Below are positions 17,735-25,497 of a DNA stretch of 49,436 nt, in pieces. The stretch's first letter is position 1. Each line of letters begins with the position of its first letter. The stretch comes from Hoeflea sp. (GTDB lineage Bacteria; Pseudomonadota; Alphaproteobacteria; Rhizobiales; Rhizobiaceae). The stretch is taken from contig NZ_JACIYP010000031.1 of the NCBI RefSeq assembly GCF_014359905.1, positions 1 to 49,436 on the forward strand. Direction: 5' to 3'. The notes under the pieces were generated by a model that was not told the origin of the DNA, did no database searches, and saw only the letters and a list, made by a program, of their open reading frames with translations. The translations under genes were made by a program, and so were the position numbers.

Positions 17735-18316
17735 ATGGCCATTGCCCCCGTCCTCTCGTTTGTCGAGACCTTTGCCCCGGAAAGCAGAGCCGCCCGTTAC
17801 GCCACCTATGGCGCGCTGGTGTTGTCCGGCAGCGTCCTGCTCGCGCTTGCAGGCAAGATCACCGTGCCGTTCTGGCCGGTTCCGGCCACGCTGCAGACGC
17901 TGGCGATCTTCGTCATCGCCGCAGCCTTCGGCCGCAAGCTCGCCCTGGCGACGCTGGCTGCCTATATGGTTGAAGGCGCGATGGGCTTTCCGGTGTTCAC
18001 GGGTGGCGGCGGGCTCGCCTATTTCGCAGGCCCTACCGGCGGCTATCTCGCGGGTTTCGTGCTTGCCGCAGGGATCACCGGCTGGGCCGCCGACCGCGGG
18101 CTTGACCGCAACGCCTTCAAGCTGTTCGCCGTCAACCTTGCCGGCACCGCGCTAATCCTGGCTCTCGGCGCGGCCTGGATTGCGCTGGCGTTCGGACCGG
18201 AAAAGGCGCTCGCCTGGGGCGTTGGCCCGTTCATCGTCACCGACGTGATCAAGGCGGCGCTGGCTGCGGCCGTGGTTCCCGCCGGCTGGCAGATCGCCCG
18301 CCTGTTCCGCAGCTAG
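17735..18316 (+). CDS. bioY: Biotin transporter BioY
   Basis: BioY is the substrate-binding membrane component (S component) of the ECF-type biotin importer; in many alphaproteobacteria it works alone or with BioMN. The protein has 193 residues and six hydrophobic helices. The family core is intact: ITVPFWPVPATLQTLAI near 46, and the GGGGLAYFAGPTGGYLAGF segment near 88. No bioM or bioN is adjacent. Upstream I could not find a convincing BioR operator. The start follows a GGAG (17720 region) ribosome binding site. A strong terminator follows 44 bases after the stop. Confidence 0.95.
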   Translation: MAIAPVLSFVETFAPESRAARYATYGALVLSGSVLLALAGKITVPFWPVPATLQTLAIFVIAAAFGRKLALATLAAYMVEGAMGFPVFTGGGGLAYFAGPTGGYLAGFVLAAGITGWAADRGLDRNAFKLFAVNLAGTALILALGAAWIALAFGPEKALAWGVGPFIVTDVIKAALAAAVVPAGWQIARLFRS

Positions 18317-18360
18317 GCGCGGACGACACCGCGTCCCCACGGATATGCCTGAATGAGAGA

Positions 18361-18392
18361 CCCCGCGCGGCGACAGCCTGCGCGGGGTTTTT
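18361..18392 (+). terminator. Rho-independent terminator after bioY
   Basis: CCCCGCGC (18361-18368) pairs perfectly with GCGCGGGG (18380-18387) around an 11-base loop, and a run of five T follows (18388-18392). This is a textbook intrinsic terminator on the plus strand for the bioY transcript. Confidence 0.9.
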
Positions 18393-18432
18393 GTTTGCGG
18401 TGAAAATCCTTTGCGTCGAGAATTTTCCGCGC

Positions 18433-18461
18433 TTGTGATCCCACCCGTCTTTTGCTATCTC
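18433..18461 (+). promoter_or_regulatory. Likely promoter of tRNA-Gln
   Basis: TTGTGA (18433-18438) and TATCTC (18456-18461), separated by 17 bases, resemble a sigma-70 promoter. Transcription would start near 18468, about 60 bases before the mature tRNA and downstream of the bioY terminator. The call rests on consensus likeness and position only. Confidence 0.45.
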
Positions 18462-18526
18462 CCCGGGACTTCCGGACCGCGTCCGGAATATGTCGGCCAG
18501 GCCTTGGGCTTGTCCGTGCACAATGG

Positions 18527-18600
18527 TGGGGCGTAGCCAAGTGGTAAGGCAGTGGTTTTTGGTACCGCCATCCCTGGTTCGAATCCAGGCGCCCCAGCCA
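18527..18600 (+). tRNA. tRNA-Gln (anticodon TTG)
   Basis: This is a full 74-base cloverleaf with encoded CCA. The acceptor arm TGGGGCG (18527-18533) pairs with CGCCCCA (18590-18596). The D-arm region is GCC-AAGTGGTAA-GGC. The anticodon stem GTGGT/ACCGC holds the loop TTTTGGT, giving anticodon TTG for glutamine. The T-arm is CCTGG-TTCGAAT-CCAGG. All stems pair, with one G-T pair in the anticodon stem. The tRNA marks the left border of the accessory region that follows. Confidence 0.97.
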
Positions 18601-18766
18601 ATTTTAAATCTTGTAATAAAGAAAGCAGTTATTCGATATTAGGAAATGCTAAACGGAACAGTTTTCCGGCGCATAAAAACGGAGCAGTTGCGCTCGCGTC
18701 GCTATGAAAGGGTCGTAGTCAATTACAAATGCAGCGACACGCTCACGCAACTCGATCGGATGTGGC

Positions 18767-18797
18767 TTGCCCGTGGCACTTCTCCTTCCACGGGCAA
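18767..18797. repeat. Perfect 10-bp hairpin in the gap after tRNA-Gln
   Basis: TTGCCCGTGG (18767-18776) and CCACGGGCAA (18788-18797) form a perfect 10-bp stem with an 11-base loop. It lies in the 254-base non-coding gap (18601-18854) downstream of the outer-membrane protein gene (minus strand). No T-run follows on either strand, so it is not a standard terminator. It may stabilise or end the omp transcript, or be a leftover of mobile DNA. The rest of the gap is AT-richer and holds nothing else I can support. Confidence 0.6.
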
Positions 18798-18854
18798 AGT
18801 GAATCACAGTTCACGCCAAACCGGAATCCCGAATCTGGTTATGTGCGAAACGCT

Positions 18855-19535
18855 TTAGAACCGCCAGTTGAGGCCGATCTTCGTCGTATGCAGACTAACG
18901 CCAGCGTTCACCCCTAAACCGGCATCCACTGTAAAGATGTCGTCGCCCAAATCATAGTACATGTATTCGGCCTTGATCGAAGCGTTTGGAAGGAAACCCC
19001 ATTCCACGCCAGCACCCGCGGCCCATCCGACCAGTGTCTCGCTGCTTCCATTAACGGGAACTGCCAGAGCAGGATTGACGGTCTGGATCGTCACATCACC
19101 AGCGGCGACGCCACCAGTACCGTAGAACAGCCAATTATTCGCTGCAAAACCGGCACGCACACGAGCGGTGCCAAGCCAGTCAATCTCGGATTCACAAGCA
19201 AATGCAGGATTTGGACACGCGGTCGATCCGTTAATTCCCGATGCCAGAATATCAAGCTCCGCGCCCAACACAATATTCTGCATCTGCCAGTTGTAACCGG
19301 CCTGAACGCCCCCGATCAACCCGTCGGTGCTGTGATGTGCGGTTGCGCCACCAAGGGTATAGACCCAATCCGTATCACCCCAGCCATATCCTATCGATCC
19401 ACCTGCGTAGAGTCCCGTCCAGTCATAGACTACGGGCGCTTCGGCGACCGGGGTCGGCTCGTAGGGAACCGGATCAGCCGCAAAGGCCGACGTCGATGCA
19501 AATATCAGTGCTGCTGCAATCAAGAGTTTTTTCAT
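18855..19535 (-). CDS. Outer-membrane beta-barrel protein (Omp25/RopB-like)
   Basis: This is a 226-residue outer-membrane beta-barrel of the small Omp25/RopB type abundant in Rhizobiales. A Sec signal peptide (M-K-K start) should be cleaved after S-A-F-A at 19. The mature part begins with a Pro-rich stretch and then VYDWTGLYAGGSIGYGWG, the family's first barrel strand. It alternates aromatic and polar residues through eight predicted strands and ends in Phe (LNWRF), the usual outer-membrane sorting residue. A short loop carries two cysteines (near 107 and 114). The gene is less GC-rich than its neighbours. Two copies of the ribosome-binding segment lie upstream. Confidence 0.9.
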   Translation of the reverse strand: MKKLLIAAALIFASTSAFAADPVPYEPTPVAEAPVVYDWTGLYAGGSIGYGWGDTDWVYTLGGATAHHSTDGLIGGVQAGYNWQMQNIVLGAELDILASGINGSTACPNPAFACESEIDWLGTARVRAGFAANNWLFYGTGGVAAGDVTIQTVNPALAVPVNGSSETLVGWAAGAGVEWGFLPNASIKAEYMYYDLGDDIFTVDAGLGVNAGVSLHTTKIGLNWRF

Positions 19536-19541
19536 GGGCCA

Positions 19542-19585
19542 AATCCTTTTGATGCGGCGACCCCCGAATCCTTTTGATGCTGCGA
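19542..19585 (-). repeat. Tandem duplicate of the omp ribosome-binding segment
   Basis: On the plus strand AATCCTTTTGATGC is present at 19542-19555 and again at 19567-19580, each followed by one variable base and GCGA (25-base period). Read on the coding strand, each copy contains AAAGGATT; the proximal one is correctly spaced as ribosome binding site for the outer-membrane protein start at 19535. The second is a duplicated, apparently unused Shine-Dalgarno or leader element. Confidence 0.7.
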
Positions 19586-19995
19586 TCCAGAGATCACTTA
19601 CTGTCCGATACGCTGTCTTTTCATGTTACTTCGCATCCGCTGCCGGAGCTATTGCAGAAATAACACAGTGAGGAAAAAATGTTGCCTGTATTCAACGGAC
19701 AGAGACGTCACTTGACTGTGTACTGCACATGGTTTCCTGTCGGCAGTGTTGGGTGTCGCAGGTTTTGCTGGGATCTCGATCATGCGCTCGATGATATTGT
19801 TGGCGTCCTACGCAGGATATTGATCAGGTCGAGTCGAACCGTTCTTAGAGGCTGCACGTCTGGTGGGCTGCGGCGCTCGCGTCACCATGAAAAGCGCCTC
19901 CGCAAACCGTGGCAGCGAAGTTGAATTGGTGATCGTCGAGCCAGCCAGGAAGATGCCGCAGAAAGCTCTAACAGAAAGGGTCCAGTTTCCAGGGA
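19586..19995. other. Gene-free stretch, AT-richer
   Basis: This stretch of about 410 bases lies between the outer-membrane protein leader and the end of the aromatic hydroxylase gene. Short open frames occur on both strands, but none has a recognisable product, a good ribosome binding site or sustained codon bias. The omp promoter should lie in 19600-19700. The rest looks like decayed DNA; I cannot name its source. Confidence 0.5.
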
Positions 19996-21924
19996 TCAGG
20001 TCAACGCGGCCTGTTCCAGCAGGATGGCGTTGAAGAAGGCCGCCAGTTCCTCATGAGCGTTGAACGGCAGGACATGGGCGACATACTGGTCGGGTCGCAC
20101 GATCACAAGGCACCCCTTTTCCCGGTCGATCCCGCGCGCGTCGAAAATGTTCGGTCCGGTCTTGAGGTCCGGGCAGAACATTTTCTCATAATCAACCAGG
20201 TCGAGACTGCCCTTTTGCGGCTTGAGAAAGGCGGGCAGCGTTTCCAGCGACAGTTCGCGCGTGCCCTGCTGGAAGATAGCGCGGACATCGAGAACGGCAT
20301 CGATGGCCTCATCCGGCCGGGTGTAGCGGCGGACCGGGGATCGAGGATCCTCCGCGAGGAACCGGCAGAGACGGGCAATCGCCGAATCGGCGGCCGACGG
20401 ATCCTCATCGGGACAGAAGGCGAAGAGCCGCCAGCGCGCATCGGCCTTCACCACGTGACCAAGATGCACGGGCTTGGCGTCGGCAAGGCGCACCACCGGG
20501 GCGGAGTGGAACCGGGTTCCGATCTCGAAGCCCGGGGCAAGCGATTGCCAGGCGCCGCCGCCGGTGAGTTTGGATTCCTCGTATGTGACCGACATGCCTG
20601 CCGTGTAACGGCCATGCTGGATGAAGTAGCGCTGGAATTTCGGCGCCTCGCCGTTGTCGCCGTCGCCGGCTTCGGGGCGTTCACTCATGATGCGCGACCA
20701 TTCCCGGTCGAAATCAATCAGGTCCTTGGCGACGGCTTGCCGCTCCGCTGAATAGCTGTGCAGGATCTCCGGCGCGCAACGGCCCTGCAGCACGCTGACC
20801 AGTTTCCAGCCGAGATTGAACGCATCGCCCATCGACACATTCATACCCTGGCCGGCCTTGGGGCTGTGCGTGTGGCAGGCATCGCCGCAGATGAAGACAT
20901 GCGGCAGGCGCGAGGCAACGTCGCCCTGCGGAACGTCGTCGAACTTGTCGGTCAGGCGCTGGCCGATCTCGTAGACCGACCACCAGGCGACATCCCTGAC
21001 GTCGAGTGAATAGGGCCGGAAGATGCGCTGCGCCGCCGCAATGAGGTGGTCAATGGTGATGTTGCGGTTGGCCACCCGCTCGCCGGATTTCAGCTTGTCG
21101 AGCTCGATGTAAAACCGGGTCAGATAGCCGCCTTCGCGCGGAATGATGATGATATTGCCTTCGCCGGCCGACTGGATCAGGGTCTTGCAGCGGATGTCGG
21201 GAAAGCTGGTGACAGACAGCACATCCATGACGCCCCAGGCCTGGTTGGCGGAATCGCCCTTGAGTTCCCGGCCGATGGCCTTGCGCACCGCGCTGCGCGC
21301 GCCGTCGCATCCGACCACATAGCGCGCCTTGAGCGTGAATGTCTCGCCTTCGCGGCCGGGCTCCGCGCTTTCGAGCGTGGCGGTCACCGGATAGTCGCCG
21401 CCTGCGGGATCGACGGAGAGGTGAGCGAGCTGAATGGAATAATCCGGCTCCAGCCGCGAGGCAGAGTTGCGCATGACCTCGAGATACATGTCGTGCACCC
21501 GGGCCTGGTTGAGGATCATGTGCGGCATTTCCGAAAGCCCGTCCTCGACATCCTGGATGCGGCCGTTGCGGACAATCTGGTCCGGTGTCTTCGGATCTGG
21601 CTTCCAGAAGGTCGTCTCGTTGACCCAATAGCCCTGCTTGAGGATTTTTTCGGCAAAGTCGAAGGCGTTGAACATTTCCATCGAGCGACAGGAAATGCCG
21701 TCTGCCTGGCCCTTGTCCATCGGTCCCGGCCTGCGCTCGACAATCCGCGTGCGGATATCTGGGAAGGCGGCAAGCTGGGCCGCCAGCGTCAGCCCGGCCG
21801 GGCCGGTGCCGACGATCAGCACATCCACCGGCTCGATGAAATCCGGGTCAGACAATGGCCTGCCGGGAGCGGCATCGTGGATGTGCGGGTCGCCGGGACG
21901 AAAGCCGTTGAGGTGATATTGCAT
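19996..21924 (-). CDS. mobA: FAD-dependent 3-hydroxybenzoate 4-hydroxylase type (MobA-like)
   Basis: This is a 642-residue flavoprotein aromatic hydroxylase of the phenol-hydroxylase/MobA family. MobA of Comamonas turns 3-hydroxybenzoate into protocatechuate using NADPH and O2. The match I recall runs end to end: MQ-HLNGFRPG at the start, FAD Rossmann motif G39-T-G-P-A-G44, QADGI, a DGARS motif, the FAD GD motif in FICGDACHTHSPKAGQGMN (near 345), and a C-terminal thioredoxin-like dimerisation domain ending in VVRPDQYVA. ATG 21924 is preferred over GTG 21930 because a GGGAG ribosome binding site fits it. The gene is divergent from a MarR regulator. Given the gallate-type lower pathway nearby, another 3-hydroxylated benzoate such as 3,5-dihydroxybenzoate could be the real substrate (inference). 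Confidence 0.88.
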   Translation of the reverse strand: MQYHLNGFRPGDPHIHDAAPGRPLSDPDFIEPVDVLIVGTGPAGLTLAAQLAAFPDIRTRIVERRPGPMDKGQADGISCRSMEMFNAFDFAEKILKQGYWVNETTFWKPDPKTPDQIVRNGRIQDVEDGLSEMPHMILNQARVHDMYLEVMRNSASRLEPDYSIQLAHLSVDPAGGDYPVTATLESAEPGREGETFTLKARYVVGCDGARSAVRKAIGRELKGDSANQAWGVMDVLSVTSFPDIRCKTLIQSAGEGNIIIIPREGGYLTRFYIELDKLKSGERVANRNITIDHLIAAAQRIFRPYSLDVRDVAWWSVYEIGQRLTDKFDDVPQGDVASRLPHVFICGDACHTHSPKAGQGMNVSMGDAFNLGWKLVSVLQGRCAPEILHSYSAERQAVAKDLIDFDREWSRIMSERPEAGDGDNGEAPKFQRYFIQHGRYTAGMSVTYEESKLTGGGAWQSLAPGFEIGTRFHSAPVVRLADAKPVHLGHVVKADARWRLFAFCPDEDPSAADSAIARLCRFLAEDPRSPVRRYTRPDEAIDAVLDVRAIFQQGTRELSLETLPAFLKPQKGSLDLVDYEKMFCPDLKTGPNIFDARGIDREKGCLVIVRPDQYVAHVLPFNAHEELAAFFNAILLEQAALT

Positions 21925-21941
21925 TGCCACTCTCCCAAAGT

Positions 21942-22002
21942 AATATGTGTACTTATCAATAGCGCGAGAGCGTCAAAAGATCAAATGATATGTACAGATA
22001 TT
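21942..22002. promoter_or_regulatory. mobA promoter bracketed by two inverted operator-like sites
   Basis: AATATGTGTACTTATCA (21942-21958) recurs in inverse orientation at 21986-22002 (AATATCTGTACATATCA on the minus strand), 15 of 17 bases identical. Between and overlapping them on the minus strand are TTGATC (21979-21984) and TATTGA (21956-21961), 17 bases apart, a good sigma-70 promoter for mobA. One site abuts the -35 box and the other covers the -10/start region. This is the expected layout for repression by the divergent MarR protein, released by an aromatic ligand. Sites are seen; the binding protein is inferred. Confidence 0.6.
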
Positions 22003-22076
22003 ATTTTGGAGTTAGACTGGTCTTGCGCATCGCCATCCGCGGCGCTGTCGCGAGAGTTGGAACAGCGAGAGACACG

Positions 22077-22520
22077 ATGACCCATGTTTCCAAGATGCCC
22101 GGACATCTCATCCGGCGGCTGCACCAGATCTCGACCCATGTCTTCATGACGCGCACCAGGGAGGCAGGCTTCGACCTCACGCCGGTGCAATATGCCGCGC
22201 TTGACGCGATCCGACAGAGCCCGGGGATCGATCAGGCAGGCCTCGCCGATGCGGTCGCCAAGGACCGGGCAACCATCGGCGCCGTGGCCGACCGTCTCGA
22301 ACACAAGGGGCTGGTCAGCCGCAAGGTCAACGCGAAGGACAAGCGTGCGCGCATACTGGCGCTGACTGCGGAGGGGGAGGCCATGGTCGCTTCTCTGTCG
22401 CCGATCGTCGAAGAGCTTCAAAAGGAAATTCTTCCCGGCCTGGACGCGGACGAGCGCCGCATGTTCATCGATCTGGCCGCCAAGGCGGCGAGGGCCGCCG
22501 GATCCGTCGCAGGGGATTGA
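22077..22520 (+). CDS. MarR-family transcriptional regulator
   Basis: This is a 147-residue winged-helix regulator of the MarR family. The helix-turn-helix is at about 48-78 (SPGIDQAGLADAVAKDRATIG), followed by the beta-wing with the family DKRARILALTAEG sequence (about 93-107). Helices for dimerisation and ligand binding flank it. It is transcribed divergently from mobA across a 150-base gap holding two inverted 17-bp sites, so it very probably represses mobA and perhaps itself, with a hydroxybenzoate as inducer. ATG 22077 is chosen because the family N-terminal helix starts right after it. It converges with the TRAP large-permease gene. Confidence 0.88.
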   Translation: MTHVSKMPGHLIRRLHQISTHVFMTRTREAGFDLTPVQYAALDAIRQSPGIDQAGLADAVAKDRATIGAVADRLEHKGLVSRKVNAKDKRARILALTAEGEAMVASLSPIVEELQKEILPGLDADERRMFIDLAAKAARAAGSVAGD

Positions 22521-22563
22521 GAAGGGGACTTGCCGCCCCGGGCGAACCGGAGCGGTATAAAAT

Positions 22564-23868
22564 CTACTGGAACATCGCCTGGGGTATCGTCAGCGCGATC
22601 TGCGGGAAGACGATGATCAACAGCAGGCCCACCGCCATTGCGAACCAGAACGGAATGACGCCGCGGAAGATCGTCGCCATCGGCACATCCTGGGCAACGC
22701 TTTTCACCACGAAGACATTCAGGCCGACGGGCGGGGTGATCATCCCCATCTCGATGACGATGACCGCGATCACGCCGAACCAGATCGGATCGAAGCCCAT
22801 GCCGGTGATGATCGGAAAGAAGATTGGCGTCGTCACCACCAGCATCGCAAGCCCGTCCATGAACATGCCGAGCACCAGGTAGGCAAGGATGATCAGCATC
22901 AGAACGCCATAGGGGCCGAGGCCCGCCGATGTCATCGCCTCGCCCAGCGTCGCGGGCACATAGGTGAGCGCGAGGAACGGATTGAGCACGCTTGCGCCGA
23001 TGATGATGAGATACAGCATCGCCGTGGTGCCGACGGTTGCGGTGACCGCCTGCTTGAATGCGCGCCATTCGAGCTTGCGCATGGCAACCGCCATCAGGAT
23101 GACCAGCCCGGCGCCGACGCCGGCGGCCTCGACCGGCGTGAACACGCCGAGATAGATGCCGCCGATGGAGACGACGATCACGATCAGCAGCGGAAACGCC
23201 CTGACCAGCGCCATCATGCGCTTTGCCATCGACACCCATTCGCCGCGCGGCCCGGCCTTCGGATCGATGAAGGTCATCAGACCCACGGCCGCCATGAACA
23301 GAAGTGTCAGCAACAGCCCGGGCAGAATGCCCGCCATGAAAAGCTGGCCGATGCTTTCCTCGGTCAGGATGGCATAGAGCACGAAGCCGGTGGATGGCGG
23401 AATGAGGAAGCCGAGCGTACCGCCCGCGGCAATGGCGCCGGTCGCCAGCGCATCGGAATAGCCGAAGCGCTTCATTTCCGGCAGCGCCACCTTGCCGATG
23501 GTCACCGCGGTCGCCACCGACGAGCCGCTGACGGCGGCAAAGGCGGCGCAGCCGAGGATGGAAGCGGAGGCGAGCCCGCCGCGCAGCCAGCCGACCCAGG
23601 CAAAGGCTGCTTCGTAGAGACGGCTGCTGAACCCTGCGACAGAGGCGATATTGCCCATCAGGATGAACAGCGGAATGACCGTCAGATTGTAGTTCGATGT
23701 TGCCGAAAAGGCTTCCGTCACCAGCATGGCGTTGGCGGAGCGGCCGCCGCTGATCAGCACGGTGCCGAAATAGCCTGCGGCCAGCATCGCCATGCCCACG
23801 GGCATGCGGAACACCATGAGGCCGAACATGGCCAGGAGGCCACTGACCCCGATCGTGAAATCACTCAT
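22564..23868 (-). CDS. TRAP transporter large permease (DctM-type)
   Basis: This is the 434-residue large membrane subunit of a tripartite ATP-independent periplasmic transporter, about 12 hydrophobic helices. Characteristic segments are visible: GMAMLAAGYFG near the start, VSGSSVATAVTIGKVALPEMKRFGY (about 112-136), a GTLGFLIPPSTGFVLYAI stretch, and near the end PPVGLNVFVVKSV. It uses a Na+ gradient to drive uptake of an organic acid delivered by the periplasmic binding protein. Its start overlaps the end of the small subunit gene by 8 bases. Position in the aromatic cluster suggests a hydroxybenzoate-type substrate (inference). Confidence 0.93.
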   Translation of the reverse strand: MSDFTIGVSGLLAMFGLMVFRMPVGMAMLAAGYFGTVLISGGRSANAMLVTEAFSATSNYNLTVIPLFILMGNIASVAGFSSRLYEAAFAWVGWLRGGLASASILGCAAFAAVSGSSVATAVTIGKVALPEMKRFGYSDALATGAIAAGGTLGFLIPPSTGFVLYAILTEESIGQLFMAGILPGLLLTLLFMAAVGLMTFIDPKAGPRGEWVSMAKRMMALVRAFPLLIVIVVSIGGIYLGVFTPVEAAGVGAGLVILMAVAMRKLEWRAFKQAVTATVGTTAMLYLIIIGASVLNPFLALTYVPATLGEAMTSAGLGPYGVLMLIILAYLVLGMFMDGLAMLVVTTPIFFPIITGMGFDPIWFGVIAVIVIEMGMITPPVGLNVFVVKSVAQDVPMATIFRGVIPFWFAMAVGLLLIIVFPQIALTIPQAMFQ

Positions 23869-24373
23869 TGCTGGCCACTCCGGACCGGAGGATGTCGACG
23901 AGCTGGATGGCCAGCACGATGGCGTAAAGCGCAGCCCCCAGCACGAGCAGCCCGTAGAACGGCCAGAGCGGGATGCTGAGCATGTTGGTCACGTCGCCAT
24001 ATTCGGCGGCGTCGGCGAGCTTGCCCCACGCGCGCCAGCCCAGAAGCGCCAGAAGATAGATCGAAATCCCGCGTGTCAGGATGTCGCCGGCAAACCGCCC
24101 GAACGCGCCAATCGGCCCGTCAAACACATCGACCCGTATATGCATGTTCTTCTGCGCAGCACTAGGCATGGCGAGCATCACGACGACGACCGAGGCCAGC
24201 TCGATGATCTCGTTGTTGCCGAGAATCGGCGCATTGAAGAAATACCGCATGACGACCCCTGCGAACGTCATCAGCAGCAGCACGCCGAGGGCGAGCGACG
24301 ACGCAAGGGTCAGCACACGGACGGTCCATTCGACGGACGCCGAATGGACCAGATCATGACGTGAAGAGCTCAA
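23861..24373 (-). CDS. TRAP transporter small permease (DctQ-type)
   Basis: This is the 170-residue small membrane subunit with four predicted helices and the family core (VVMRYFFNAPILGNNEI near 40, then a KNMHIRVDVFDG stretch near 74). It pairs with the large permease, with which it overlaps by 8 bases. The start is TTG at 24373, seven bases after the stop of the binding-protein gene; no in-frame ATG lies near. The DctP-DctQ-DctM order of the operon is the usual one. Confidence 0.88.
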   Translation of the reverse strand: MSSSRHDLVHSASVEWTVRVLTLASSLALGVLLLMTFAGVVMRYFFNAPILGNNEIIELASVVVVMLAMPSAAQKNMHIRVDVFDGPIGAFGRFAGDILTRGISIYLLALLGWRAWGKLADAAEYGDVTNMLSIPLWPFYGLLVLGAALYAIVLAIQLVDILRSGVASNE

Positions 24374-24380
24374 GTTTGTC

Positions 24381-25370
24381 TCACTTGCTCTTCAGGGCGT
24401 CGACGAAGGCTTGCGCTGCAATCCCCTGGGCCTCGGCTTCGGCGACCACCGTCTCGACAACCGGCGCTGATGCGGCATTGAATTTTGCCGCTTCATCATC
24501 GGAAAGCGTGATCACTTCCTTGCCTTCAGCCGCGGCAAAGCCGGAGAGCGCCTTGTCGGCGATCCCGAGCCAGGCGGCGTTGCCGTTGACGGCTGCTTCG
24601 CGGCCGGCATCCAGAACGACTTTCTGATGCTCTTCGCTCAGATCATTGAAGCTGTCGCGGTTCATGATCAGGAAGAAGCTGGAGATCGTCGTTTCCATGC
24701 CGACGGTGATGTAGTTGGTCACTTCGGCAAGCTTGAAGGCGCCCAAGGTCGTGGCGTCGGTCATGGCGCCGTCGATCACGCCGGTCTGCATCGCGTTGTA
24801 GATTTCGGGGGCAGGCATCGACACGGGCGAGGCGCCCCATGCCTCCACGACCAGGCCGGCATTGCGCGAGGGGACCCGGATCTTGAGACCCTTGAGGTCT
24901 TCCATTGTGCGGATCGGCTTGCTCGCCGTGAAGATCACGTTCGGCGCATTGTTCCACAGACCCAGCAGCACGACGCGCTTGTATTCATCCGACAGCATGT
25001 CGATGTTGGCGAGGATGCTCGCGGTGCCGGTCTCGGCGGAAATGACGCCCGGAAGTTCGGTCAGCAACGTCTGGGGAAAGGTCGAGGCGGTATAGCCGGG
25101 CAGGCCGAAGGCAATGTCGGTCACGCCATCCACGGCACGGCTGTATTGTTCCCTGGGGCCTGGCCCGAGTTCACCGCCCATGAAGATGCTGACAGTCACC
25201 GCGCCATCGGTTTCTGCCGCAACCTTCTCGGCGAACGGCTTATAGGTCGTGTCGACGACGAAGTGGCTCGGCGGCTGAAAGTCGGCGAGCTTCAGTTCCG
25301 CTGCTGAAACGGCTCCGGTCATAAGTCCCAGCGCCGCGACGGCGCCTGTGATGGCTTTGGAAATACTCAT
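24381..25370 (-). CDS. TRAP transporter periplasmic binding protein (DctP-type)
   Basis: This is a 329-residue solute-binding protein. From ATG 25370 (GGGAGG ribosome binding site 7 bases away) a Sec signal peptide ends near A-V-S-A-A-E-L. The mature protein has the DctP family features: FAEKVAAETDGAVTVSIFMGGELG near the start, a GLKIRVPSRNAG segment with the carboxylate-clamp Arg (near 154), and AMQTGVIDGAMTDATTLG. The Arg clamp means the ligand carries a carboxylate, as a hydroxybenzoate would. It is first gene of the TRAP operon; a LysR-type motif lies about 105 bases upstream of its start. Confidence 0.93.
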   Translation of the reverse strand: MSISKAITGAVAALGLMTGAVSAAELKLADFQPPSHFVVDTTYKPFAEKVAAETDGAVTVSIFMGGELGPGPREQYSRAVDGVTDIAFGLPGYTASTFPQTLLTELPGVISAETGTASILANIDMLSDEYKRVVLLGLWNNAPNVIFTASKPIRTMEDLKGLKIRVPSRNAGLVVEAWGASPVSMPAPEIYNAMQTGVIDGAMTDATTLGAFKLAEVTNYITVGMETTISSFFLIMNRDSFNDLSEEHQKVVLDAGREAAVNGNAAWLGIADKALSGFAAAEGKEVITLSDDEAAKFNAASAPVVETVVAEAEAQGIAAQAFVDALKSK

Positions 25371-25475
25371 GGTCATCCTCCCTGGTGAATCGTCAAGCCG
25401 AAACCAACGCAGATTCGGCATGTCAGCCATCCCTACAAGTCCAGGGCCTTTGAGACCATTCCAAAGACATGCGGA

Positions 25476-25497
25476 GCATATAATTTAACGCTATAGT
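25476..25497 (-). promoter_or_regulatory. Candidate LysR site upstream of the TRAP operon
   Basis: On the minus strand this reads ACTATAGCGTTAAATTAT and a little more. It shares CTATAGC-N3-A-N-ATTAT with the segment 27624-27640 upstream of galB (13 of 17 fixed positions the same). It lies about 105 bases before the DctP start and touches the last codon of the LysR gene. Two such sites at the two catabolic promoters of this region are best explained by a common regulator, most simply the LysR protein encoded between them. Inference from motif sharing. Confidence 0.45.

Noticed and set aside
18571..18600. tRNA-Gln 3' end as an attachment site with a second copy downstream
   Set aside because: I found no repeat of this end elsewhere in the window and no integrase gene.
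18767..18797. Hairpin as intrinsic terminator of the outer-membrane protein gene
   Set aside because: The stem is perfect, but no T-run follows on either strand; kept as a repeat of unknown role.
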